A stretch of DNA of 64,000 nt from Microbacterium caowuchunii (GCF_008727755.1 NZ_CP044231.1:2356001-2420000), one strand, 5' to 3'; shown: positions 15,266-24,183, numbered from the stretch's first letter. The notes: a model not told the origin generated them from the letters alone. Program-made: numbers and translations.

Positions 15266-16390
15266 CTAGGCGGCCTTCATTCCGCTCGGTGGACCGACAG
15301 GGTCCGGAGGCGTCACGGATGCGCTCAGGGCGCCTGCGCTCTGGGGGCGGACCAGACGCATGGCGGGGCGTTCGACCGCCACCCAGCTCAGCCAGGCGAG
15401 GGCGAACGTGACGACGACGGTCACGGGGATGTACACCCACATGCTCATCTCCGCGCCACCGATCAGCACAGTCAGCTGTTGCACGGGCCAGGCGTAGATG
15501 TAGAACCCGTAGGAGACGTCATTGCGCGCGACCCACGCCGGCTGGGGTATCCACGTCGACAACGACAGCAGTCCGTATGCCAGGAAAGGCGCGGCCGCCT
15601 GGCCTCCCCACCGGGGGATCAGCCAGATCATGGCCACGGTCACCAGCAGGGCGACCAGGCCGAGGATGCGGTTGATACCCCACCGCTCCACGATGAAGTA
15701 GATCAGCGAGCCGCCGAGGAAGAAGGGGGCGAGCCGCGCCAGCAGATCGAAGCTGGTGTCCAGTCCGAGCCTGTGCGCGACGTCGATGCCGGCGTACACC
15801 GCGACGCTCGCGACGAAGGCGATACCCACCAGCACAGGCGAGCGGCGGAAGAGCGCGAGGAACCCCAAGACCCATACCAGGAGGTAACACAGGAACTCGT
15901 AGAACAGCGTCCAGAGCGAACCGTTCCAGGCGCCCGCGTAGGGGACGCTCTGCAGGGTCGTGCCGATGTCGTAGTGGTCGATGTGCAGCGCGAGATTGCC
16001 CCAGACGTACTGGAGCGGGGTGACCGGGGTGCTCAGGAAACCGTCGAGGGAGCCCTGTTCGATCAGGAGCGCCGCCGGCGCGAAGACGAAGGCCGTCACC
16101 AGCAGCACGACGACGAAAGCCGGATAGATGCGGGCGATGCGATGCAGCAGGTATTCGCCGGGCGACGTGCGCAACCGGCTGCGCGTGATGAGGAATCCGC
16201 TGAGCACGAAGAAGCCCGCGACCGCCCACCCCCCGAGGTTCTCGCCTTGGATCGATGGCCCCGCCCCCCGCCCGGCGATGTACCAGGCGTGCGCGAACAG
16301 CACCAGAGCCGCCAGCACGAGCCGGAACAGGTTCAGGCTGTTGTGGCGGTACGGGTAAGGCGTACCGCGAAACGGCGCCGGCAGCGTCAC
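15266..16390 (-). CDS. Acyltransferase-3 family membrane O-acyltransferase
   Basis: 374 residues with about ten hydrophobic helices and no SGNH domain, unlike the other acyltransferase in the locus. It has LFAHAWYIAGRG with the conserved His, GGWAVAGFFVLSGFLITRS, LHRIARIYPAF and GSLWTLFYEFLCYL. It probably acylates a sugar of the glycan on its way out. I placed the start at a GTG whose last bases overlap the upstream epimerase stop (GTGA). A frame runs further upstream but only inside the epimerase gene. Confidence 0.88.
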   Translation of the reverse strand: MTLPAPFRGTPYPYRHNSLNLFRLVLAALVLFAHAWYIAGRGAGPSIQGENLGGWAVAGFFVLSGFLITRSRLRTSPGEYLLHRIARIYPAFVVVLLVTAFVFAPAALLIEQGSLDGFLSTPVTPLQYVWGNLALHIDHYDIGTTLQSVPYAGAWNGSLWTLFYEFLCYLLVWVLGFLALFRRSPVLVGIAFVASVAVYAGIDVAHRLGLDTSFDLLARLAPFFLGGSLIYFIVERWGINRILGLVALLVTVAMIWLIPRWGGQAAAPFLAYGLLSLSTWIPQPAWVARNDVSYGFYIYAWPVQQLTVLIGGAEMSMWVYIPVTVVVTFALAWLSWVAVERPAMRLVRPQSAGALSASVTPPDPVGPPSGMKAA

Positions 16391-17523
16391 TTCAGTAGGT
16401 TCCGCGAGGACATCTCGTCCAGGGAGCGCTGGTAGCTGTCGCCCTCCACGGGCTCGGTCAGCACCCACTGCGCGAACCGGGCGAGGCCGTCCTCGAACGA
16501 GACCGAGGGCGTGAAGCCCAGCACCTGACGCATCCGGGTCGTGTCCGCCACGTTGTGACGGATGTCGCCCAGACGATAGTTGCCCGAGATCCGGGTGGGT
16601 ACCGATGTGCCGAATGCCTGGAACAGGCCGGCCACGACTTCGTTCACCGTCGTCGCGACCCCCGAGCCCACGTTGAAGACCCGTCCGGCTGCATCCGGGT
16701 GGGTCGCGCCGAGGAAGGTGGCTTCGACGACATCGTCGATGAAGACGAAGTCACGGCTCTCGAGGCCGTCCTCGAAGATGTTGATCTCCTTCCCCTGCCG
16801 GATGAGGGTGGAGAAGATGGACAGGATGCCGGTGTACGGGTTCTTCAACGACTGTCCGGGGCCGTACACGTTCTGGTAGCGCATCGATACCGGCTCGATA
16901 CCGAGGGTGGGCGCCACGGTCATGACGAGCGCCTCCTGCATCTGCTTCGTGATCCCGTACACGGAAGAAGGATGCAGCGTCGCGCTCTCGTCGGTGGGGA
17001 TGAGGGTGAGGTTGCGTTCCTCCGGCATGTGGACGTCGAAATCGCCGGCTGCCATATCGGCGTCCGTCCGGTGCGACGGATACACCACCGTCCCGTCGGG
17101 TTTCCGGTATGCCCCCTCGCCGTAGATGGAACGGGAGGATGCGACCACGACCCGGCGCACGGAGTGCGGTTCGTTGGCGAGGAGGTCCAGCAGTTTCGCG
17201 GTACCGCCGACGTTCGTGTGGGTGTAGCGGTCGATCTCGTACATCGACTGGCCCGTTCCCGTCTCGGCTGCCAGGTGCACGACGATGTTGGCGTCCGCCA
17301 GCGCGGTCCGCAGGTCGTCCGTCGATGTGACGGACCCCTTCACCACCGTGGCGACACCGTCCAGCGAGCGCAGGAGAGGAGAGGTGGTCTCCGGGTGCGC
17401 TCCGTGCACCTGCGGGATGAGCGCGTCGAGCACGGTGACGGTGTGGCCCGCCTCGACGAACCGTCGGGCAAGACGCGTGCCGATGAATCCGGCACCGCCG
17501 GTGATGAGCACGTGATCGGACAT
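16387..17523 (-). CDS. NAD-dependent epimerase/dehydratase (sugar nucleotide)
   Basis: 378-residue extended SDR enzyme acting on a nucleotide sugar. It has GGAGFIGTRLARRF for NAD binding, HLAAETGTGQSMYE, SSRSIYGEG, and SSVYGITKQMQE with the catalytic Tyr-x-x-x-Lys, then RYQNVYGPGQSLKNPY. Sequence style resembles UDP-glucose 4-epimerases and related C4-epimerases or dehydratases; the exact substrate cannot be read. A galactose epimerase would feed glf, an attractive but unproven link. The ATG has AGGAG 9 nt upstream. Confidence 0.88.
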   Translation of the reverse strand: MSDHVLITGGAGFIGTRLARRFVEAGHTVTVLDALIPQVHGAHPETTSPLLRSLDGVATVVKGSVTSTDDLRTALADANIVVHLAAETGTGQSMYEIDRYTHTNVGGTAKLLDLLANEPHSVRRVVVASSRSIYGEGAYRKPDGTVVYPSHRTDADMAAGDFDVHMPEERNLTLIPTDESATLHPSSVYGITKQMQEALVMTVAPTLGIEPVSMRYQNVYGPGQSLKNPYTGILSIFSTLIRQGKEINIFEDGLESRDFVFIDDVVEATFLGATHPDAAGRVFNVGSGVATTVNEVVAGLFQAFGTSVPTRISGNYRLGDIRHNVADTTRMRQVLGFTPSVSFEDGLARFAQWVLTEPVEGDSYQRSLDEMSSRNLLK

Positions 17524-17564
17524 GGCGAGTGGCTCCTGGATCGAATGGCAACCCGTATGCGGGG

Positions 17565-18455
17565 CTACAGGGCGAAGATGTGCGCCAACGTCGATTCTAT
17601 GCCCGCGCGGCTTCCGTGCCGGATGACCCCCGGGAGCTCGGTGACCGCGTGCAGGCGCGACATGGATCGGCGACGCGCCACCCGTGCGGTCCGACGCCAC
17701 CCCTGACGCCACGCGAGTTCGCGCGCCTGCGCATAGTAGGTGCGCTCGTCCCGGAAACGCCGACCGTCCAGCAGTGTTTTCTGGGACGCGCTCCCCCCGT
17801 GTCGGCGGTAGGAGAAGGCGATCTCGGGGTTGTACGCCAGCGATCCCCCTTCGAAGGCGACGTCCATCAGGAGCGCGAGGTCCTGGATGATGGGCAGCCC
17901 TTCCCGGAAGTCGATCCGCTTGAGCGTCTCGGTGCGGAAGGTCAAGGACGGCCAGTAGAGCCAATCCCCGCGGATGAGCGACGTGGCCATCTGCTCGCCG
18001 CGAAGCGTGGTGATCCCCGGGCCCCGTGGCGCGAGCAGGCGCTGCTTCACCCTGTCCACCAAGGGCAGGATCGGGCGTCCGTCCCCGTCGATGACCTGGA
18101 CGCCCGGCTGGATGACATCCACCTCCGGCGTGGCCGCGATGGTCGCATGGATGACGTCGAGATAGTTCGGGTGGAGGAGATCGTCGCACCCCAGGATCGT
18201 GAGGTAGTCGGACTCGGTCCGGCGGATCGCCTCCCGGTAGTTCTCCGTGATGCCGAGGTTCCGGGCGTTGCGGACGTAGTGGATCCGCTCGTCATCGATG
18301 GTCGCGAAATGCGCTGCCACACCCTCGTCCGGGTAGCAGTCGTCGATCACGGTCAAGCGCCAGTCTCCCCGTGACTGCGCGCGCACCGAGTCCACCGTCA
18401 GGTACAGCAGCTCGGGATCGCCCCAGAACGGGACCACCACGTCCACGCGCGTCAT
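17565..18455 (-). CDS. Glycosyltransferase family 2
   Basis: 296-residue GT-A enzyme. It begins TRVDVVVPFWGDPELL and has the nucleotide-binding VIDDCYPDEG, NARNLGITENYREA, and ILGCDDLLHPNYL with the metal-binding DD. The middle carries RGDWLYWPSLTFR and IIQDLALLMDVA. The ATG overlaps the stop codon of the DUF6541-like gene (ATGA), so I preferred it over an upstream in-frame ATG. It belongs to the minus-strand operon that also makes the DUF6541-like protein, the epimerase and the acyltransferase. Confidence 0.88.
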   Translation of the reverse strand: MTRVDVVVPFWGDPELLYLTVDSVRAQSRGDWRLTVIDDCYPDEGVAAHFATIDDERIHYVRNARNLGITENYREAIRRTESDYLTILGCDDLLHPNYLDVIHATIAATPEVDVIQPGVQVIDGDGRPILPLVDRVKQRLLAPRGPGITTLRGEQMATSLIRGDWLYWPSLTFRTETLKRIDFREGLPIIQDLALLMDVAFEGGSLAYNPEIAFSYRRHGGSASQKTLLDGRRFRDERTYYAQARELAWRQGWRRTARVARRRSMSRLHAVTELPGVIRHGSRAGIESTLAHIFAL

Positions 18456-20413
18456 CGGTCGGCTCCGCACGCGATGACCCGGTAGAGCACGGCGGCTCCT
18501 TCGGAGTCGACCACTTCCACCGCGCCGGAGGCGGCGAGATCATCGAACCCCGGATAGGGGTGCTCCGCACCGTGCACCTCGCGGGATCCGAAGTCGAGCA
18601 CGTACTCCACGTCCTTGACCTGGACCGCCGTGCACACCTCCGGTGCCGTCGTGGCCTCGTCCAGTCGATCGTTGATCAGGGCTGTCTCCTCGTCGATGTC
18701 CATGAGCGTGTGCGGCATCAAGACCTGCCGTCCGCTGAGCGCGTAGGCGAGACCGGCCCCGGTCCACGGGCTTCCCGCGATGACGGCGTCTTCCGGGACC
18801 TCGTCCGGCAGCCGACGAAGCAGCGCCATCTCGTCCTCGGAGACGAGAGCCGAATCCGCGGTCAGAGCGTACCCGGCCGCTGCCTTCTCGACGGCCTGAG
18901 CGACGGCTCCCATCTGTGTGCCGGCAACCAGGAGGACGAGCAGGCCCACCCCGATCGATCGCCGGACCCGGCCGCGTGCGTCGCCGGCCTTCACGGCACG
19001 ATCGATCCGCACCCGCACCCGCGACCACACCGCCGCCGCGCCGAGGGCTGCGAGCGGCACGACCACGATCGGGACGATGGCCGCCAGGCGCGGGGCGTTG
19101 TTGTACCAGGATGCGGTGAGCAGATCGCGCAGAGTCGGCCAGGGCAGGGAGACTGCTGCGATGTACAGGAGCGACGTCGATGCGAACGCCGTGATGGCCC
19201 ACACGTCGGCCGTCGTTCGACGACGGACGCACACCACCAGCCCGGCGACGAGCGCCGCCACCGCGATCACCGGGATCGCACCACCCCAGTACGAGAGCGT
19301 CATCGCTTCCCCCACGCCCTGTCCCAGGGTGAGCGTGGGCGGCCAGGTGCGAGCGTCCACCGGGGGCTTCAGCACCCGCCATGCGAGGAGCGCGGCCCCC
19401 ACGTAAGCGAGGAAGCCGCCCGACGCGAGGATGAGCGGACGCTTGCGCGGTGCCGAGCGGAGGTACATGACGAATCCGATGAGCACGGCGATCGAGGCGA
19501 GCACCAGCCACGCCATGAAGGCGCCCGGGTGGGCGATGGCCAGGGCCGGAAGCGAGCCCAGCACGGCGATCACCCATATCCAGGTGACGCCCCGAGGCAC
19601 GGAGACCACGCCGATGCGAAGGAGCGCGAGAACGGCCGCCAGCGCCGCAGGAACAACAGACAGGCCCAGCGCGAACGGGTACAGGACGCCGTAGTCCAGC
19701 GGGAGGAGCGGCATGGCGGGAAGCGCCGCGGCGAACACCCCCGCCGACAGCATCAGCGCCGTCCCACTGCCGAAGAGAGTACGGGTGAGGAGAACCGTGC
19801 CCGCGGGCCACAGGAGGCAGGCCGAGAAGAACACGAGGCCGTTCGAGGCCACCGCGATGTCGACACCCGTGATCTGCACCACGAGCGATGCGACCGCATG
19901 CCACGCAGACGGATAGAACCAGACGCCCCCGCTCTCGGAGGTCATCGACCCGAGGTGCAGAGGAGAGGCGTTGGCGGTGTCCAGCGCGTAACGGATGCCG
20001 TTCAGGTGGAAGATGTTGTCGAACGTCTGCGAGATGTTGCCGGGCGCCTGGATGACCTGACCGAGCTGGACCATCAGAATGCCCGCCGCAAGGATCAGGG
20101 CCGCGATGGTCGGCCAGTCTCTGCCTGCCGATCGGTGTAGTGGACGGCGCCGGAACCCGCCGGTGAGCGCACGGCTCGCTGCGATCCCTCCCCCGATGAC
20201 GACGAAGACGGCGACGACGGGGAGAAGCCCCCACGGCAGTGCCAGCATCGGCGCGACGAGGGACGCCAGAACGACGACCGTCAGGCCGAAGGGGGCGGCC
20301 ATCCCCCAGGCCCATAGTCCGCGCAGCCCGAGCAGGGCCGCCAATCCCAGCCCGGGAATCAGGATGATCGCTGCAGTCGCGGCGATCGCGACCCCGAGGT
20401 CGAGCCAAGTCAT
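18452..20413 (-). CDS. DUF6541-like polytopic membrane protein
   Basis: 653 residues with about 12-14 hydrophobic helices in the first 500, then a soluble tail of about 140 residues containing SPWTGAGLAYALSGRQVLMPH. The overall shape recalls GT-C membrane glycosyltransferases, with luminal loops such as FDNIFHLNGIRYALD that include an acidic residue and aromatic-rich stretches (ESGGVWFYPSAWHA). I assign the family by resemblance only. It may use a polyprenyl-phosphate sugar to decorate a glycan outside the cell. The ATG has AGGGAGA about 9 nt upstream; a longer frame upstream lacks a ribosome site. Confidence 0.75.
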   Translation of the reverse strand: MTWLDLGVAIAATAAIILIPGLGLAALLGLRGLWAWGMAAPFGLTVVVLASLVAPMLALPWGLLPVVAVFVVIGGGIAASRALTGGFRRRPLHRSAGRDWPTIAALILAAGILMVQLGQVIQAPGNISQTFDNIFHLNGIRYALDTANASPLHLGSMTSESGGVWFYPSAWHAVASLVVQITGVDIAVASNGLVFFSACLLWPAGTVLLTRTLFGSGTALMLSAGVFAAALPAMPLLPLDYGVLYPFALGLSVVPAALAAVLALLRIGVVSVPRGVTWIWVIAVLGSLPALAIAHPGAFMAWLVLASIAVLIGFVMYLRSAPRKRPLILASGGFLAYVGAALLAWRVLKPPVDARTWPPTLTLGQGVGEAMTLSYWGGAIPVIAVAALVAGLVVCVRRRTTADVWAITAFASTSLLYIAAVSLPWPTLRDLLTASWYNNAPRLAAIVPIVVVPLAALGAAAVWSRVRVRIDRAVKAGDARGRVRRSIGVGLLVLLVAGTQMGAVAQAVEKAAAGYALTADSALVSEDEMALLRRLPDEVPEDAVIAGSPWTGAGLAYALSGRQVLMPHTLMDIDEETALINDRLDEATTAPEVCTAVQVKDVEYVLDFGSREVHGAEHPYPGFDDLAASGAVEVVDSEGAAVLYRVIACGADR

Positions 20414-20463
20414 GCGTGTCGTCTCCCTGCGATCGTCGGGGCGCGGACGACGATCGACGGGAG

Positions 20464-20469
20464 AGTCTA
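20464..20469 (-). promoter_or_regulatory. Possible -10 box for the minus-strand DUF6541 / GT / epimerase / acyltransferase operon
   Basis: TAGACT in the divergent gap would give a leader of about 45 nt ending in an AGGGAGA ribosome site. No -35 recognised. Confidence 0.35.
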
Positions 20470-20547
20470 CCGGGGGTGGGCTGGACGCCCGCCCGGGAGG
20501 CCTACCGGCGCACACAGGGTCTATCAGGTTGATCCCAGGGGAGCGGA

Positions 20548-20553
20548 TAGAGT
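20548..20553 (+). promoter_or_regulatory. -10 box preceding a 12-codon leader ORF
   Basis: TAGAGT is followed by 8 nt and then the ATG of a short open reading frame, the same geometry as the leaderless starts of full-length genes in this window. Confidence 0.45.
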
Positions 20554-20561
20554 GGATGTCC

Positions 20562-20600
20562 ATGCTCCGCTGCGGCGGGCGTTCTGATATCCCCACCTGA
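20562..20600 (+). CDS. Putative 12-residue leader peptide upstream of a glycosyltransferase
   Basis: ATG plus 11 codons and TGA, encoding MLRCGGRSDIPT. It starts 8 nt after a TAGAGT -10 box. Its stop codon overlaps the GAGG ribosome site of the glycosyltransferase that begins 11 nt after it, so leaderless translation of the peptide could couple to, or gate, initiation of the enzyme. It is too short to judge by similarity; the call rests on spacing alone. Confidence 0.35.
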   Translation: MLRCGGRSDIPT

Positions 20601-20611
20601 GGTTGGATCGA

Positions 20612-21517
20612 GTGTCCGAGTATTCCGAACGAGTGAGCATTGTGATGCGCACGCGAAACCGGGCGCAGTTGCTCCGGCGTGCACTCGACGACGTCCTCGC
20701 CCAGACGTTACCCGACTGGCGCCTCATCGTCGTGAACGACGGCGGCGCCCGGATGCCGGTGGACGAACTCGTCGCCCAACGGCAGGAGGCGTTCCGGGGA
20801 CGCATCGACGTCATCCACGTCGAAGGTGGGACCGGCTCCATGGAAGCCGCGGCGAACCTCGGCGCCCAGGCAGCCACGGGTGAATTCGTCGTGGTGCACG
20901 ATGACGATGACACCTGGGCCGCGGATTTCCTGGAGCGTATGGTCCAGGCGCTCGACGCTGACCAGGAAGCCGTAGCGGCCGCAGCGCGTACCGAAATCGT
21001 CTACGAACGCCTCGATGGAGACCGCGAGGTCGAACTCGGGCGCACGCCCTTCGTTCCGCCGGGCGAGATGGTCACCATCTACGATCTGCTGCAGACCAAC
21101 CGCGTCGTGCCCATATCTCTGCTCGTAAGACGGCGCGTGTACGACGAGATCGGCTGGTACGACCCCGCCCTCCGCGCCGTGGGCGACTGGGAGTTCAACC
21201 TGCGTCTCGTACGCCACGGCCGCGTGCTTTTCGTCGGAGAGACCCCCCTCGCCTTCTGGCATCAGCGCCCGCACGCCACCGGGTCGACCTCGAACAGCGT
21301 CTTCGGCGAGAGCCTCGACCACATGCAGTTCGACCGCATGGTCCGGGACAAGGCGCTCCAGGAATACATCGACCGGAACGGCATCGGCGGGCTGCTCTAC
21401 CTCTCCAAGTACATCGAGGAGACCGCCCGCTATTACTCCGTCCAGCAGACCGCACGCCGCGCGCTGGCGCGAATGGCCGGCAAGCTCCGGCTCGGCCGCC
21501 GCCGCCGCCGCCGCTGA
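20612..21517 (+). CDS. Glycosyltransferase family 2
   Basis: 301-residue GT-A enzyme. Visible are VSIVMRTRNRAQLL, VNDGGARMP, EGGTGSMEAAANLGA, and HDDDDTWAADFLERM with the metal-binding acidic run. AVGDWEFNLRL lies in the acceptor half, and the C-terminus is very basic (five terminal Arg), perhaps for membrane contact. I chose GTG at 20612 because GAGG lies 9 nt upstream; a TTG nine bases earlier sits too close to that site. It starts the plus-strand run that continues through the GlfT1-like enzyme and the second ABC exporter. Confidence 0.88.
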   Translation: MSEYSERVSIVMRTRNRAQLLRRALDDVLAQTLPDWRLIVVNDGGARMPVDELVAQRQEAFRGRIDVIHVEGGTGSMEAAANLGAQAATGEFVVVHDDDDTWAADFLERMVQALDADQEAVAAAARTEIVYERLDGDREVELGRTPFVPPGEMVTIYDLLQTNRVVPISLLVRRRVYDEIGWYDPALRAVGDWEFNLRLVRHGRVLFVGETPLAFWHQRPHATGSTSNSVFGESLDHMQFDRMVRDKALQEYIDRNGIGGLLYLSKYIEETARYYSVQQTARRALARMAGKLRLGRRRRRR

Positions 21518-21554
21518 ACACCGTCCGCCATCCCCACCCAGAAAGGGCTCCAGC

Positions 21555-22475
21555 TTGTCCCAGCGCGTAGCCGCGGTCGTCGTGACCTACAACCGCCTCG
21601 AGAAACTCAAGACCGTGCTCGAGCGTCTACGAGCCCAGACCACGCCGCCGGAGTGGATCGTCGTGGTCGACAACGCATCCACCGACGGGACGAAGGAGTT
21701 CCTCGCTGCGGAGACCATCAACGACGCGACACTCGACCTCACCCGCCTCGAAGAGAACACCGGCGGGGCAGGCGGGTTCGCCACAGGGATGAAGCGCGCC
21801 TATGAGCTCGGTGCGGACCTGTTCTGGCTGATGGACGACGACTGCTATCCGGAAGCGGACGCACTCGAACAGCTCGTCTCGGGGCATGCCGCCGCGATGG
21901 AGGCGACCCCCGGCGGCGTACCCTTCGCCTGTTCGCTCGTGTATTTCGACCACAACGTGCTCGCCGAGATGAACATCGCGGCCCCCGATTGGAAGTGGGC
22001 AGGCCTCTGGGCGCAGGGGCACCGGGCGGTCTTCGTCCAGACCTGTTCCTTCGTCTCGGCCCTCTACACCCGGGAGACCGTCGAACGGATCGGCCTCCCC
22101 CTGCGCGAGTACTTCATCTGGTTCGACGACGCGGCATACGCGAGGATGGCCGGCGCCGGGATCGGCCCCGGCGTGTGCATCCTCGACAGCAAAGTGATCC
22201 ACGACACCCCCACGAACGTCTCAGGGGACTTCTCGAAGATCGACGATCAGAACATCTGGAAGTTCGCGTACGGTGCCCGGAACGAGGCGTCATACCATCT
22301 GCACCACGAGTCGCTTCTGTCGTACCTGCGGTTCTTCGCCCGCACCGAGATCCTCATGCACCGGGGCCGCGTACCGTGGCGACTGCGACGGCGGATCACC
22401 GGACGGCTGCTCGCCGCGATCAGGTTCAACCCGCAAGCAGAGCGGGTGGCCCCCGCCGCCGGGATCGCCCGATAG
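21555..22475 (+). CDS. GlfT1-like galactofuranosyltransferase (GT2)
   Basis: 306-residue enzyme resembling mycobacterial GlfT1, which adds the first Galf residues to the galactan primer. Motifs are AAVVVTYNRLEKL, VVDNASTDGT, NTGGAGGFATGM, WLMDDDCYPEADAL with the metal-binding DDD, and YFIWFDDAAYARM. In Mycobacterium tuberculosis glfT1 sits between the two genes of an ABC exporter (Rv3781-Rv3783); here the exporter pair follows directly. UDP-Galf can be supplied by glf in the same locus. The start is TTG with AAAGG about 9 nt upstream. Confidence 0.85.
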   Translation: MSQRVAAVVVTYNRLEKLKTVLERLRAQTTPPEWIVVVDNASTDGTKEFLAAETINDATLDLTRLEENTGGAGGFATGMKRAYELGADLFWLMDDDCYPEADALEQLVSGHAAAMEATPGGVPFACSLVYFDHNVLAEMNIAAPDWKWAGLWAQGHRAVFVQTCSFVSALYTRETVERIGLPLREYFIWFDDAAYARMAGAGIGPGVCILDSKVIHDTPTNVSGDFSKIDDQNIWKFAYGARNEASYHLHHESLLSYLRFFARTEILMHRGRVPWRLRRRITGRLLAAIRFNPQAERVAPAAGIAR

Positions 22476-22537
22476 ACCCCGCGCCCGTCGACACCTCGCT
22501 CTGGTCGTGGGACGCACTGCCCTCGGCCTCAAGCACC

Positions 22538-22543
22538 TAGAAT
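22538..22543 (+). promoter_or_regulatory. -10 box for the second exporter operon
   Basis: TAGAAT about 44 nt before the permease ATG. Transcription from here would start close to a hairpin that overlaps the ribosome site. Confidence 0.4.
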
Positions 22544-22556
22544 TGGACCGCCCTGA

Positions 22557-22577
22557 CCGGGCATGGCCGATGCCCGG
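22557..22577 (+). promoter_or_regulatory. Leader hairpin overlapping the ribosome site of the exporter permease
   Basis: Perfect 8-bp arms CCGGGCAT and ATGCCCGG around a 5-nt loop. The right arm ends inside the GGAGGA Shine-Dalgarno sequence (22576-22581), so folding could limit ribosome access. Confidence 0.45.
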
Positions 22578-22586
22578 AGGAATGCT

Positions 22587-23453
22587 ATGCGCCTGAACAC
22601 CAGGGACACCGCGGTGCTGGAAGCGCCCGGGCGCAACGTCGGCCTGCTGGATGTCTTCCGCCGCCGGTATCTGCTCTCGCTGATCGTGCGCAAGGAAGTC
22701 CAGATCCGCTATCGCGGATCGGTCCTCGGCTGGCTGTGGTCCTATGTGAAGCCGCTCGTGCAGTTCGCCGTGTTCTACGTGGCCATCGGCTACTTCCTCG
22801 GGATGAATGAGCGTGTCGAGTTCTTCCCGATCTACCTGCTCGCGGGGATCACCATCGTCACGTTCTTCAACGAGGCGTTCTCCAACGGAACGCGATCGCT
22901 CGTGGACAACGCTGCGCTCATCAAGAAGATCTACCTTCCGCGTGAGATGTTCCCGGTTTCGAGCATGTTGATCGCCGCGGTCAACACCATCCCTCAGATC
23001 ATCGTGGTGCTCGTGATCACGCTCTTCTTCGGATGGTCTCCCACCTTCCTGCACATCGCCGCGATCGGTTTGGCGCTCTTCATCATCTCCGTGCTCGCAA
23101 CGGGCTTGGGACTGCTCTTCGGCGCGATCAACGTCACCTTCCGCGACGCGCAGAGCTTCGTGGAAATCATCGTCATGTGCGCCGTGTGGGCGTCCCCGGT
23201 CATGTACCAGTGGCAGATGGTGGCGAACAGCGTGCCGGAATGGCTGTTCGTGCTCTACCGGCTGAACCCCCTCACACCCGCGGTGGAACTCTTCCATTAC
23301 GGCGTGTGGTTCCCGCTGAGCCCCGTCGACGGCGAGGTCCTGCCGGGTCTCTGGACGTACTCCGCCATCGCCCTGGGCACTTCTTTGGTCCTCCTCGTCG
23401 TCGGACAGGCCGTCTTCCGCAAATTGGAGGGTCGTTTTGCACAAGACCTCTGA
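22587..23453 (+). CDS. Polysaccharide-export ABC transporter permease (second exporter)
   Basis: 288-residue ABC-2 permease with six hydrophobic segments after a cytoplasmic N-terminus containing RKEVQIRYRGSVLGWLWSYVKPL, the family hallmark. DAALIKKIYLPREMFP-like and WASPVMYQW elements follow. The ATG at 22587 is chosen because GGAGGA lies 5 nt upstream; another ATG 24 nt earlier lacks a ribosome site and falls in the hairpin. It partners with the overlapping ATPase gene. Its closeness to the GlfT1-like enzyme suggests a galactan-type substrate (inference). Confidence 0.93.
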   Translation: MRLNTRDTAVLEAPGRNVGLLDVFRRRYLLSLIVRKEVQIRYRGSVLGWLWSYVKPLVQFAVFYVAIGYFLGMNERVEFFPIYLLAGITIVTFFNEAFSNGTRSLVDNAALIKKIYLPREMFPVSSMLIAAVNTIPQIIVVLVITLFFGWSPTFLHIAAIGLALFIISVLATGLGLLFGAINVTFRDAQSFVEIIVMCAVWASPVMYQWQMVANSVPEWLFVLYRLNPLTPAVELFHYGVWFPLSPVDGEVLPGLWTYSAIALGTSLVLLVVGQAVFRKLEGRFAQDL

Positions 23454-24183
23454 CCCCGTGCACAGCACTCCCCGAATCCTGGTGGAGGACGTCCACAAGG
23501 ATTTCAAGCTGCGACACACCCACTCCATCAAGGAGACGTTCGTCGCCGCTGTGCGACGGAAACCACTCACCACCGACTTCCATGCCCTTGACGGGATCTC
23601 CTTCGGCATCGGCGAAGGAGAGTCCGTGGCGCTCCTCGGGTACAACGGCTCAGGCAAGTCGACCACCCTCAAACTCCTCTCGGGCGTCCTCCAGCCCGAC
23701 CGGGGAACCGTCCTCACCCGTGGACGTGTCGCCGGACTCATCGAGGTCGGAGCCGGCTTCCACCCCGATCTCTCCGGGCGGGAGAACATCTTCCTGAACG
23801 CCGCCATCCTCGGGATGAGCAAGGCAGAGACCGAGGCGCGCTACGACGACATCGTCGCTTTCAGCGAGATCGAGAAGTTCATCGACACGGAGGTCAAGCA
23901 CTACTCCTCCGGGATGTTCCTTCGCCTCGCCTTTTCCGTGGCGATCCACACAGAGGTCGACATCCTGCTGATCGACGAGATCCTCTCCGTCGGTGACGAG
24001 CCCTTCCAGAAGAAATGCCTCGCTCGCATCCGCGAGCTCCATGACGCCGGGAAGACGCTCGTGGTCGTGTCCCACGATCTGGACATGGTCTCCAAGCTCT
24101 GCAGCCGCGGAATCCTGCTCCGTGACGGCAAGGTCGCGTTCGACGGCGCGAGTGACGAGGCCGTGGCCCTGATGCGCCGCTGA
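23437..24183 (+). CDS. Polysaccharide-export ABC transporter ATP-binding protein (second exporter)
   Basis: 248-residue Wzt/RfbE-type ATPase. Walker A GYNGSGKST at residues 68-76, signature YSSGMFLRLAFS around 156-167, Walker B ILLIDE at 176-181 followed by ILSVGDEPFQ, and H-loop His213. It lacks the C-terminal glycan-binding domain found in some Wzt proteins. The start is TTG with GGAGGG about 7 nt upstream, inside the end of the permease gene (17-bp overlap), so both subunits are made together. Confidence 0.95.
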   Translation: MHKTSDPVHSTPRILVEDVHKDFKLRHTHSIKETFVAAVRRKPLTTDFHALDGISFGIGEGESVALLGYNGSGKSTTLKLLSGVLQPDRGTVLTRGRVAGLIEVGAGFHPDLSGRENIFLNAAILGMSKAETEARYDDIVAFSEIEKFIDTEVKHYSSGMFLRLAFSVAIHTEVDILLIDEILSVGDEPFQKKCLARIRELHDAGKTLVVVSHDLDMVSKLCSRGILLRDGKVAFDGASDEAVALMRR

